The notes beneath the pieces were generated by a model that saw only the letters and a program-made list of their open reading frames with translations, ran no database searches and was not told the DNA's origin. Below, in pieces: positions 15,753 through 24,275 of a stretch of DNA of 32,952 nt. Location of the stretch: NCBI GenBank assembly GCA_020445415.1, contig JAGRGP010000111.1, positions 1 through 32,952 on the forward strand, in the 5' to 3' direction. Origin of the DNA: Gammaproteobacteria bacterium (lineage in GTDB: Bacteria; Pseudomonadota; Gammaproteobacteria; Chromatiales; Chromatiaceae). Both the position numbers and the translations under genes were made by a program. Each line of letters opens with the position of its first letter. Within the stretch, counting starts at the first letter, position 1.

Positions 15753-17636
15753 ATGGGTATACGAAACCTACTGGTATTGGGCAGAAATCTCGTTGGATTT
15801 GTGATCGCCGTTTGGTTAATGTTTTCGGCAAGTATAAGCTCGGCATCCGACGTTCTGCCGCCTATTTCCGAGCCGCCTCCCGTATCGGAGAGAATACTCA
15901 GGCCCCACCCCAGATTATTTATCAACCAACAGATGCTCCCAAAGCTGAGGGAGAAGCTGGCGGCTCCGGTCTATGCCGAAGATCTGGAAGTACTCCGGGA
16001 TAGCAATAATCCAACCGACCAGGCTTTCCTGTATGTCGTGTTTGGAGATAAGACGGCTGGAGAAGCCGCCAAGCGGGCCCTTCTTTCGGCCAAAATACCG
16101 GAATGGGGGGGTCTCGAAAAGCGGATTCGGAGTATCCAAGCAGCAGTGATGTATGACTGGCTGTACGACATGCTTTCGCCCAGTGAGCGGGAGCAGGCAA
16201 TCGGGGTACTGAAAAACATTATACAGAAGGATTTGACGCGTCTCGAGGACCAGGGTGTTCAGTATTATTTCAATGATATGTGGGCGCGGGGCCCTGCTTT
16301 TGTGACGGTCGTGGCATTGGCTTTGTCGGGAGACGACAAGTGGGCCGACAAAGTGGTCGCATCCGCTTATCGAGATCCCAAAAAGGCTTTTTCTCCCTAT
16401 CTGGGAGGTGCGATAGATGCACTGAATACCATAGCGGCAGATACGGGCGGAGGACACCAGGTAGGCATTACCGGGCAGCCTGGAAGCGGCTATGAGTCCA
16501 TGTTTCTCATCGGCGCTGGGCTGTTTATAAATGCCTGGCAGTCGGCGACGGGTGAAGATATTGTTTCGCGTACGCGGTATTTTGAACTGTTTCCCTACTA
16601 TCTTACGTATGCGTACTTGAACGTAACGCCATTTGGCGAAGCTGCCCTCCAAACACTGGAATATATTACCGGGATTGCGCCAGAGCAATCTGCATCCTTG
16701 GCGCACTGGCTTATTAACCACCAGGGTAGGGCAAAATATGCTCTCGTATTCCGCTTGATATTGGGAGATCTAACCCGCTCTGTTCCCCGCTCACCGGAGG
16801 AACTGGCCCTGCCATTGGCAACCTATCTGCAGGGGGCGGACCTGGTAGTATCCAGAACCGGCTGGAGTGAGAATGATCTGTCTGTTTTTATGTTCGCAAG
16901 ATATTGGGATTTTGCCCGATTTGAACCAGAGTCCGGAGGTGTGTCTATCTATCTGGGGGGAGAACCCCTGCTCGTAAGAGGGATTTTGGGTAAGTCCATC
17001 TATGGGCATTACAGTAACAGCAGCCTGTGGATATGGCGCGATGGGAGGATGGCTAAAACCCTGGGACAGGGTAGCACGTATAAGAACAAACTGAACAACC
17101 TCGATCGCCACACAGAACGTGCGCTGACTGCTGCTGACGTACTTGATCCAGACAAGGCCGAGTATCGCCCAGAAACGCTCGTAGATTTTTCGGTGGGCGT
17201 CGAAGGTGTACGAGCTACGACGCGTTACGAACGATTGTTGAAGCTCGAGGGAGTGAAAAGGGCGGAACGGACACTCCATCACCAGGGCAACAGAGTCCGA
17301 ATACTTGATGAACTGGAGGCGCCTAAAGGTACTCGTGTTGCCTGGTCGTTGAGATTGCCCGAGGCCCCGGTTATTGATGGTCAAACCATCACTACCAGTA
17401 ACCTGAAAATCACCCTGCTACACCCAAAGGCAAACGTATACTGGAGTGGAGGTGAAGGAAAGGAATTGCTGGGGCCAAGCGGGGAGTGGCACGGCAGTAA
17501 CAAACATGGATATACGGCAGGCTACAGCGTTTCGGCGGAGAAGGCCAGCCACTATGGTATTGGGTATGTCTTTGCTGAGCCAGTAGACCAGAGCGGGCGC
17601 TACACGTTTGAGGCATTGCTGGAAATCGTGCGCTGA
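15753..17636 (+). CDS. Secreted heparinase II/III- or alginate lyase-like protein
   Basis: The 627-residue protein carries a signal peptide (LLVLGRNLVGFVIAVWLMFS, cleavage near SASISSA). Residues about 50-330 are a helical domain of the alpha-toroid type seen in alginate lyases, with HPRLFINQQMLPKLREKL near its start. The rest is beta-rich and begins around FMFARYWDFARFEPESGGVS, the place where heparinase II/III proteins carry their catalytic and cleft residues. It probably cleaves or trims a uronate-containing polymer in the periplasm or outside the cell. The start is set at the ATG at 15753; a TTG four codons upstream is less likely. The 210-bp divergent gap before it should contain promoters for it and the beta-helix gene. 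Confidence 0.75.
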   Translation: MGIRNLLVLGRNLVGFVIAVWLMFSASISSASDVLPPISEPPPVSERILRPHPRLFINQQMLPKLREKLAAPVYAEDLEVLRDSNNPTDQAFLYVVFGDKTAGEAAKRALLSAKIPEWGGLEKRIRSIQAAVMYDWLYDMLSPSEREQAIGVLKNIIQKDLTRLEDQGVQYYFNDMWARGPAFVTVVALALSGDDKWADKVVASAYRDPKKAFSPYLGGAIDALNTIAADTGGGHQVGITGQPGSGYESMFLIGAGLFINAWQSATGEDIVSRTRYFELFPYYLTYAYLNVTPFGEAALQTLEYITGIAPEQSASLAHWLINHQGRAKYALVFRLILGDLTRSVPRSPEELALPLATYLQGADLVVSRTGWSENDLSVFMFARYWDFARFEPESGGVSIYLGGEPLLVRGILGKSIYGHYSNSSLWIWRDGRMAKTLGQGSTYKNKLNNLDRHTERALTAADVLDPDKAEYRPETLVDFSVGVEGVRATTRYERLLKLEGVKRAERTLHHQGNRVRILDELEAPKGTRVAWSLRLPEAPVIDGQTITTSNLKITLLHPKANVYWSGGEGKELLGPSGEWHGSNKHGYTAGYSVSAEKASHYGIGYVFAEPVDQSGRYTFEALLEIVR

Positions 17637-17652
17637 CGTTGTTTCAAATTCC

Positions 17653-17695
17653 TAGCCGAAATTCGGACGGATAGGATATGTGCTTGTATCGGCTA
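17653..17695. terminator. Inverted repeat between convergent genes, possible bidirectional terminator
   Basis: Arms TAGCCGA (17653-17659) and TCGGCTA (17689-17695) match perfectly in the 67-bp gap between the stops of the heparinase-like gene and asnB. The 29-base spacing is long and no strong T-run follows, so the call is tentative. Confidence 0.3.
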
Positions 17696-17703
17696 CCCGG
17701 CCC

Positions 17704-19575
17704 TTATAGGTATTCTTCGTGCCAAATCTGGAACGTTAATAACGCCAACAGGTTATCAGTATAGTCCTGCTTCATTGCGAAATGGTCATTTAAATAGACA
17801 CCGATTGTTTTGGAATTAAAAATACCCTGGGCCTTCAAATGTGACTCACCAAGAAGGTCAGTGACTAACTCGCGAAGCTCATTCCGCATCCATGATCCGA
17901 TCGGCGCGCCAAACCCTTTCTTCTTTTGCTTGAAGACATACTCCGGAAAACGATTTTGAAAGGCCTGTTTTTGCAAGTGGCGAAGTGTGAAGCCCTTTAT
18001 TTTTAACTGTTCAGGCAGTCTGGCGGCGAACTCGACTACTCGGTGATCGAGGTAGGGTACCCTAGCCTCCAATGAAACTGCCATGGACATCTTGTCGGTA
18101 AGCATAAGCAACTGTTCCGGAAGCGATGTCTTTAGATCGAAATGGAGTAGTTTATCGAGCAGATCCGGAGAGTCGCACTCATCGAAATAGTACTGATGGA
18201 AGTCTTCGATATCCTCCAGCGGTCCAGTGAGTAAAGAATCGCGATCCTCTCTGAACACGCTGGTGTAGGAGGCGTACTGCTGGCCGGGAGGCTGATCGCT
18301 ATAGGTTAGGTAGGCCTTGGCAAGGCGTGCCAGGTTCAACAATCGGCTGTTTCTGTCCGATGGAAGCGCGTCAACAATTGGGCGAATCAGCGCGTTGCGA
18401 ATTGGCCGGGGTATTCCCATAAAGAGCCTATTGAGTCTCACATTCAAGTATCGCCGGTAGCCACCAAACAGCTCGTCGCCACCAACTCCCGAAAGTATGA
18501 CGGTTGAGCTTTCACGGGCTAACTTAGACACGAGATAGGTCATGATGAACGATGAGTCTGCTAAAGGTTCATCCAACGATCGCACCAGCGCGGGAAAGAG
18601 TGTAACCGCATCTGGACGTACCACGATCTCATGGTGATTCGTCTGGTAGTCTCGGGCAAATCTTCCAGCGGCATCTAATTCATTGTGATTTTCGTAGCCG
18701 GTACCAAACCCAATGGAGTAGGTGCTGGTATGTTTGCTGCCCAGCTCTCGCATGATATGAACAATAGAACTGGAATCAATCCCTCCACTTAGGAATGCGC
18801 CCAACGGCACATCGGATATCATCTGATAATCGATGGCACTAGTAAGAAGGTCGTAAAGCTGCTCGGTAAGTTGCTGGGCTGACGCGGTGAATTTATCCCT
18901 ATAAGAGAGAGTCCAATAGCGTTTGATTTCAATCTTCTCGCCAGTTAGCAGCATATAATGCGCAGGTGGCAGTTTATGGATATTTTTAAACAACGTGAGT
19001 GGTGCGGGAGTGAACCCATACTTTAGATAAGCATGCAGACCACTTCGATTCAATTCGGGCTTGATCCCGGGAAACGACAGAATAGCTTTGATTTCTGAAG
19101 CAAATACTACTTTTTCTTCATCGAGATAGTAGTAAAGCGGTTTTATCCCCAATCGATCTCTGGCAATGAGAAGCTGTTTTTTCGGTTTATCCCAAATGGC
19201 CAATCCGAACATACCATTCAGATGCTCGAAGCACTCAATGCCATAGTGAAGATAGGCATTCAGAACAACCTCTGTATCCGAGTTCGTGGTGAAGCGGTGA
19301 CCTCGTCCCTCCAGCACAGGCTTGACGTCTCGAAAGTTGTAGACTTCTCCATTGAATACGATTACTTGGTTGCCATCTTCGGAAAAAATTGGCTGATGGC
19401 CTCCAGCGAGATCGATGATGCTTAAGCGGCGCATCGCCAGTCCGACGTTATCATCGATATGCAATCCCTGGTCATCTGGGCCACGATGAACAATCCGGTC
19501 GATCATACCTTGCAGACATGGTTCAGCTACATGCAGGGACGCATTACGGTAGTAGATGCCAGCAATTCCACACAT
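17704..19575 (-). CDS. asnB: Asparagine synthase-type glutamine amidotransferase (XrtA amidotransferase 1-like)
   Basis: The 623-residue protein has the two domains of class II amidotransferases. Cysteine 2 (MCGIAG) is the nucleophile that releases ammonia from glutamine, with HRGPDDQG at 30-37. The synthetase domain has the ATP-pyrophosphatase loop LSGGIDSSS (262-270) and later SGVGGDELFGGYRRY. Length and layout agree with the amidotransferase that recurs in exosortase A loci (TIGR03108-like). There it is thought to amidate a sugar acid or substituent rather than aspartate, although no substrate is established. It is the last gene of the minus-strand block, 30 bp after the glycosyltransferase. 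If the polymer holds uronates, their amides are a conceivable product; that is inference. Confidence 0.9.
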   Translation of the reverse strand: MCGIAGIYYRNASLHVAEPCLQGMIDRIVHRGPDDQGLHIDDNVGLAMRRLSIIDLAGGHQPIFSEDGNQVIVFNGEVYNFRDVKPVLEGRGHRFTTNSDTEVVLNAYLHYGIECFEHLNGMFGLAIWDKPKKQLLIARDRLGIKPLYYYLDEEKVVFASEIKAILSFPGIKPELNRSGLHAYLKYGFTPAPLTLFKNIHKLPPAHYMLLTGEKIEIKRYWTLSYRDKFTASAQQLTEQLYDLLTSAIDYQMISDVPLGAFLSGGIDSSSIVHIMRELGSKHTSTYSIGFGTGYENHNELDAAGRFARDYQTNHHEIVVRPDAVTLFPALVRSLDEPLADSSFIMTYLVSKLARESSTVILSGVGGDELFGGYRRYLNVRLNRLFMGIPRPIRNALIRPIVDALPSDRNSRLLNLARLAKAYLTYSDQPPGQQYASYTSVFREDRDSLLTGPLEDIEDFHQYYFDECDSPDLLDKLLHFDLKTSLPEQLLMLTDKMSMAVSLEARVPYLDHRVVEFAARLPEQLKIKGFTLRHLQKQAFQNRFPEYVFKQKKKGFGAPIGSWMRNELRELVTDLLGESHLKAQGIFNSKTIGVYLNDHFAMKQDYTDNLLALLTFQIWHEEYL

Positions 19576-19605
19576 ACTTGGGTTATCCTTCTGTCGGCGT
19601 TTCAG

Positions 19606-20790
19606 TTATTGCTTTTCGCCCCTAACATGATTCCATGTAATGTGGCGCACACCTTTTATATTGTCGATTATGCCCAGAATCGCCGCGTGACTGACGAAAT
19701 AGAAATAGTATGGGAGGTAGATCACCTTTGGCATTACGGCACTGTTTCGGTCAAGCCAGTAACCGATGAGCGCCACCAGAAAGCTGGAGAGCAGACATGC
19801 GAAAGCAAGGATATACAGCGGATCGTGATCGACCCCGGCTAAGATCGCAGATGCGAGGATCGACAGCAGCAGGAAGAGGCCAGATAACCACCGGATCACC
19901 TTATGCGAAAACAGCTCGAATAGAAACCTTCCATGCTGCGTTAGGCTGAATCTAGGCAGACTCTTCAGAAAGGCGCGCCAGCTACGGTTTACGATACGTC
20001 GTTTTCTACCGAATTCTTTGGCGAATTCTTCCGCTGTGTCTTCGTAACACACGGCCCGTGGATTAAAGACACCGAGATAACCCTGTGCAATGATTTGTAG
20101 CGGATTGATGAAGTCGTTGATATCGTCTTCTGCTAGTTCCCAGAATAGATTCCGCCGTATTGCGTAAATGGCTCCATCACCACCCACCACCGAATAGAAG
20201 TCGGACTCCCATTGTTTGAGGGAAAGCTCCATGTTCCAGTAAAGGTCCTCACTCTGATTAGCCTTCGAACTTTCATCCTGGTTATACAGTGCCGCGCCAA
20301 CCACATACCCTACCCGCTGGTCTCGAAAGTATTTCACCAACTCCTTCATCGCATTTGGTTGATACATTGCATTCGCGTCGGAAAAGACAATGAGTTCACT
20401 CTTTATCTGTGAAATGCCCGCGTTGAGTCCCATTGTCTTACCGAGCCTCCGTTCCTGGCGGTGTAATGAGATTCTGGGCTCCTTGGCACTCCACTGAAGA
20501 ACGATTTGATCAGTTTCATCATCGCTGGCGTCTGAAATCACGAGGATATTCAGGTGTTCAGGTGGATAGTCGATAGCAACCGCATTTTCGAGTTTCGCCG
20601 AGATAACATCCTCTTCATTAAATGCAGATATGATGAGAGTGACGCTTGGCCATTCGGCGCTGTATTCGTCAAGCCTGGATCTGTGTGGGCGATATCGAGC
20701 GAGTAATGCGATTAGTGGCGGATACAACGCATGAGGATATACGACCAGAAATATACTGATCCAGAAGATGAGTTTAGTAGTAAAGATCAT
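19606..20790 (-). CDS. Membrane family 2 glycosyltransferase
   Basis: The 394-residue protein has one N-terminal membrane helix (LIFWISIFLVVYPHALYP), a cytoplasmic GT-A domain and two or three C-terminal helices (around WLSGLFLLLSILASAIL and YILAFACLLSSFLVALIGYW). In the catalytic domain are LIISAFNEEDVI, VISDASDDETD, the metal-binding FSDANAMY, GGDGAIYAIR, and the basic RKRRIVNRSW near the membrane. This arrangement is shared with processive and capsule-type transferases. The ATG at 20790 is preferred; a GTG four codons upstream is the alternative. It follows the decarboxylase by about 90 bp and probably shares its transcript. The donor sugar is unknown. Confidence 0.88.
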   Translation of the reverse strand: MIFTTKLIFWISIFLVVYPHALYPPLIALLARYRPHRSRLDEYSAEWPSVTLIISAFNEEDVISAKLENAVAIDYPPEHLNILVISDASDDETDQIVLQWSAKEPRISLHRQERRLGKTMGLNAGISQIKSELIVFSDANAMYQPNAMKELVKYFRDQRVGYVVGAALYNQDESSKANQSEDLYWNMELSLKQWESDFYSVVGGDGAIYAIRRNLFWELAEDDINDFINPLQIIAQGYLGVFNPRAVCYEDTAEEFAKEFGRKRRIVNRSWRAFLKSLPRFSLTQHGRFLFELFSHKVIRWLSGLFLLLSILASAILAGVDHDPLYILAFACLLSSFLVALIGYWLDRNSAVMPKVIYLPYYFYFVSHAAILGIIDNIKGVRHITWNHVRGEKQ

Positions 20791-20882
20791 TGGGATGCGC
20801 ACACGATAACGAAATAGCGTTTAATTGAAGGGGCATCAAAGTAGGAATCGCAACATAATAGTAAGCAGGTGTCACGCGGGCC

Positions 20883-22112
20883 TCAGACCAGTATCTCACC
20901 GGCCGGAGGGTGGCCCAAAAATGCGGTCGGACTGGCACTATACCCATAGGCGCCTGATTGTAGAACACCGATCAAATCGCCAGTGCCCATTCTGGGCAAT
21001 TGCACTTGATGAGCAATAACATCGAGCGGGGTGCAAAGCGGTCCTACGATGGTTACCTCTTCCAAAGGGCTCTCCCCCATTTTTTCTACTGCGACGACCG
21101 GATAATTCTTTCGTATTACCTGTCCGAGATTTCCGGAAGCGGCTAGATTGTGGTGCATGCCACCATCGGTCACCAAGTAGGTAACGCCTCGTGATACCTT
21201 CTTGTCCACCACTCGACATATATAGATTCCTGCCTCCCCAACAAGATATCGGCCGAGTTCCAGTACAATTTCCGTTTTTTTCGCCCATGGATAATGGTCC
21301 AGCAAAGAGGCCAGGTTGGTTGCTATCGGCTCTACCTTCAGATGAGATTCGCCCGGGAAGTAAGGGATCCCGAAACCCCCTCCAATATTCAACCATCGCA
21401 ACTTACAGGAGACCTGTTCCAGCAGCGTGTCAATCAAACAAAACGTCCTGTTTTGAGCATCCACGATGGCTTCGGCACGTAGATTCTGGGAACCGTTAAA
21501 AATATGAAATCCAAGCAGGTCGAGGTCAAGCTGGGCAGCGCGGTTTGCCATTTCCGGTAGGCGCTCCAAATCTACACCAAACACCTTTGCGCTACCGCCC
21601 ATCTGCATTCCCGAATACTTCAGTTCGAAATCGGGATTGATACGGATAGAAACGAGCGGGCGGATCGATAGCTGTTCTCCCAACCTGGCGATACGCTCCA
21701 TTTCGCCTTCCGACTCCAAATTAACGATTACTCCCGAGGCGACTGCGCCCTTGAGTTCGACATCCGTCTTACCGGGCCCGCTGAAGCTGATATGGTTGCC
21801 TGGCATCCCGGTGTCTAACGCCGTATTCATTTCCTGTAATGACGCAACATCCAGGCCATCCCCAAGCCCGGAGAGATACTGAACTACTGCCGGCATCGGA
21901 TTGGCTTTGATCGCATAGTGCAATCGAATCGGTGTCGGGAGTACCGCCCGGAGCTGGGCGATGCGATCGGCTATCATGCGGCGATCGTAGGCATAGAAAG
22001 GCGTCTTTCCTACCCGCGCGACCAGCTGAGATACCGGTACACCTCCAACCTGCAGGTGCCTCCCGGCTACCGTAAACTGAGTCATCGGGGCATGCATGGG
22101 TCTCTGTTTCAC
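20883..22112 (-). CDS. PLP-dependent decarboxylase, exosortase A system-associated
   Basis: The 409-residue protein belongs to the alanine racemase-fold decarboxylases (diaminopimelate/ornithine type). The PLP-binding lysine is K69 in HYAIKANP, the phosphate-binding glycines are in NIGGGFGIPYF, and GPLCTPLDV plus GAYGYSASPTAFLGHP close the active site. This family is a regular member of exosortase A loci (TIGR03099-like), encoded beside the acyl-CoA ligase as here, with 24 bp between them. It may decarboxylate an amino acid bound as a carrier or CoA thioester, but the substrate is not known. The GTG at 22112 is chosen since GAAGG lies five bases upstream; ATGs at 22097 and 22085 are in frame. 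Confidence 0.87.
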   Translation of the reverse strand: MKQRPMHAPMTQFTVAGRHLQVGGVPVSQLVARVGKTPFYAYDRRMIADRIAQLRAVLPTPIRLHYAIKANPMPAVVQYLSGLGDGLDVASLQEMNTALDTGMPGNHISFSGPGKTDVELKGAVASGVIVNLESEGEMERIARLGEQLSIRPLVSIRINPDFELKYSGMQMGGSAKVFGVDLERLPEMANRAAQLDLDLLGFHIFNGSQNLRAEAIVDAQNRTFCLIDTLLEQVSCKLRWLNIGGGFGIPYFPGESHLKVEPIATNLASLLDHYPWAKKTEIVLELGRYLVGEAGIYICRVVDKKVSRGVTYLVTDGGMHHNLAASGNLGQVIRKNYPVVAVEKMGESPLEEVTIVGPLCTPLDVIAHQVQLPRMGTGDLIGVLQSGAYGYSASPTAFLGHPPAGEILV

Positions 22113-22136
22113 GCTGGCCTTCGTCTATCCTTTTTA

Positions 22137-23771
22137 TCAACCATTGGATTCCGCCCCAGCAACCCCGAGCGGACCTTGCTGCGGGTTCTGGGCGTCAAGC
22201 AGTATGTGCCGGTATTGTTCCGACAAGCGTTTGCGATCAAACTTACCGTTCTGGTTTCGCGGTATCCGTTCAACGAAGAGGAGTTTGTGCGGCACCATAT
22301 AGTTCGGCAGTTCCTTTGCGCAATAGGCCAGTAACCGTGATTCGTCCTGTTCACCTGCTACTCCTTGTGCGATCAGGAGGATACCCTGTCCTAGCTCCCC
22401 ATGGAGAACACCCAAAACAACGGCCTCGCTGACCAGCCCCGAGGACAGTACCACGTCTTCGATTTCGTTAGGGCTCACCCGGTAACCGGATGTCTTTATC
22501 ATTTCATCCTTGCGGGTTACGAAATACAGGTAACCTTCCTCGTCAAGTCTTACCTGATCCCCCGACCAGACCGCGATCTCAGTGAGTGGAAGTTCCTGAG
22601 GTTGTCCCGGTGCCGGGCGGAAGCGCGCGGCGGTTCCAATTGGATCGTTCCAGTAACCAAGTGCTACCAGAGATCCCCGATGTACCAGTTCCCCGGTCTC
22701 TCCAGGGCGGCATTCAACGCCATCTTCTCTGATTACCATTACTTCCGCGTTAGGTATCGCCTTACCGATCGAATCCGGCCGAATTTTGACTTGACTAGGA
22801 GGTAGATAAGTGGAACGAAAGGCCTCGGTCAGTCCGTACATCAGAAAGATTTCGGTGTCAGGTAAGGAATTACTCAGTTTGGCCGTAGTCGCGCGCGGCA
22901 TCGAACCCCCTGAGTTGGTAATGTAGCGAAGGCTTTGAGCGGCTTCAACCGGCCAATCTAAAGCCGCCAATTGATTCCATAACGGCGGCACCGCTGCCAA
23001 GCCGGTAACTCCATACTCGACAGTTGCGCGAATCACATCAAGTGGCTGAAGATAGTCCATTAACACCACCGACCCACCCACCAGAAATGCGGTAGTCAAT
23101 TGGCTCAGTCCGTAATCGAAACTGAACGGCAATACCGCGAGTAACCGATCCCGGTGATTGTTGCCGAGGTATTGGGAGACGCTTCTCGCCCCCGTCATCA
23201 TGTTTAAGTGCGATAACACCACGCCCTTGGGATGGCCGGTGCTGCCCGACGTGTAGAGAATGGCGGCCATGTCGGTATCAATAGTTTGGCGGTGGGGGGT
23301 GTCAGCGCCAGATGTACAGATCTCGGACCAATAATGTATTTCCGGCAATTCTGCGGGTAGGCCGATACTGTGCGTGCTGTTGGTTAGGATGACAGCGCGT
23401 AGTTCGTGGCAGTCGGCGAGGGCCGCTGCCAGGATCTTTAGACGCTCACCCGAGGTGATCAGTATCCGGGCTCCGCAGTCTTTCAAAATATGGGCGACCT
23501 GCCTGGCCTTCAGCACGGGATTGACCGGGACGAACGCCCCACCGGCATGGCTGGTCCCAAACAAGCTGGCAACGCATTCGGGGCACTTTGGAAGGTAGGT
23601 CGCGATGCGGTCACCCCGCTGCAACCCAATATGCGTCACAGCGGTGCTGAAAACGGTGATCTGCCGCCAAACTTCCGCGTAAGAAAGTTGCCGGTCTCGG
23701 TAGTACAATGCCGTGTGATCCGGTGTCGCGGCGGCGCTCTGTTGGAGTAGTTGGTGAAGAAGAGAGGCCAT
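22137..23771 (-). CDS. Acyl-CoA ligase (AMP-forming), exosortase A system-associated
   Basis: The 544-residue enzyme activates a carboxylic acid as an acyl-adenylate and passes it to a thiol (CoA or a carrier protein). It has the adenylation motifs in order: ILYTSGSTGHPKG (171-183), LMYGLTEAF in the middle, WSGDQVRLDEEGYLYF, then KTSGYRVSPNEIE, and the C-terminal lysine in NQNGKFDRKRL. It fits the ligase family that accompanies exosortase A (TIGR03098-like). It is first in the minus-strand block ligase-decarboxylase-glycosyltransferase-amidotransferase. The ATG at 23771 gives the usual family start (ASLLHQLLQQSAA); a GTG eight codons upstream lacks a better ribosome-binding site. Loading of the carrier protein at 6512 is an attractive but unproven role. 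Confidence 0.9.
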   Translation of the reverse strand: MASLLHQLLQQSAAATPDHTALYYRDRQLSYAEVWRQITVFSTAVTHIGLQRGDRIATYLPKCPECVASLFGTSHAGGAFVPVNPVLKARQVAHILKDCGARILITSGERLKILAAALADCHELRAVILTNSTHSIGLPAELPEIHYWSEICTSGADTPHRQTIDTDMAAILYTSGSTGHPKGVVLSHLNMMTGARSVSQYLGNNHRDRLLAVLPFSFDYGLSQLTTAFLVGGSVVLMDYLQPLDVIRATVEYGVTGLAAVPPLWNQLAALDWPVEAAQSLRYITNSGGSMPRATTAKLSNSLPDTEIFLMYGLTEAFRSTYLPPSQVKIRPDSIGKAIPNAEVMVIREDGVECRPGETGELVHRGSLVALGYWNDPIGTAARFRPAPGQPQELPLTEIAVWSGDQVRLDEEGYLYFVTRKDEMIKTSGYRVSPNEIEDVVLSSGLVSEAVVLGVLHGELGQGILLIAQGVAGEQDESRLLAYCAKELPNYMVPHKLLFVERIPRNQNGKFDRKRLSEQYRHILLDAQNPQQGPLGVAGAESNG

Positions 23772-24275
23772 GGATGTCTGTTGTTTGTATACCACCGGAT
23801 TTACGTTGTACCTGGCTTTGCTCCGGTTTATCTGCGGCTTGTTGGAATAGCCTCACGCACCCATGAATAAGCCCACCCGCTGCAAGTGTCCGTCAACAGC
23901 ATGGGCCTTGGAACGCTCCACCCGCCGGCTCAATATAACATTATCGCCTCGGAGCAGAAGAATCTTTAACCTGATTGCCGGGGGCTGTGTCGGCTCGAGC
24001 GGCCTCAGCACAGCCGATTGATGGGATGGATCCGATAACAATACTAGACTATTCGGCATTGAGCGAGCTCACCCCTACGAGGTCTCGGGTGAGCGACTAG
24101 AGCGAAGACTCGCAACCGATGAACCTGACTATTGCTCGTAAATGAATTATCCTTTGGAAAGGTGGTCTTATTGGAGGTCTGGCCCGTTGTTTGCCGGTGG
24201 GTCGAAGAGCTAGTATCTCGCTTGGAGCACTGAGGGCGTGAGCTGGAATTTTGCTTAGCATTAGGATAATCCAAC
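23772..24275. other. Divergent intergenic region with an 8-bp-stem hairpin
   Basis: This stretch of about 500 bp separates the ligase and the desaturase, which point away from each other. I see no gene or tRNA. It contains the hairpin at 24067-24094 and, directly before the desaturase, an AGGA ribosome-binding site (24263-24266). No complete promoter was convincing. Confidence 0.5.
24067..24094. repeat. Stem-loop with perfect 8-bp arms
   Basis: GCTCACCC (24067-24074) pairs perfectly with GGGTGAGC (24087-24094) across a 12-base loop. Neither strand has a T-run after it. It lies in the leader side of both flanking genes, so it may be an operator or an RNA element rather than a terminator. Confidence 0.45.

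Noticed and set aside
15915..16721. A 268-codon minus-strand frame inside the heparinase-like gene
   Set aside because: It overlaps a gene with a signal peptide and family features on the plus strand, and the antisense product looks random.
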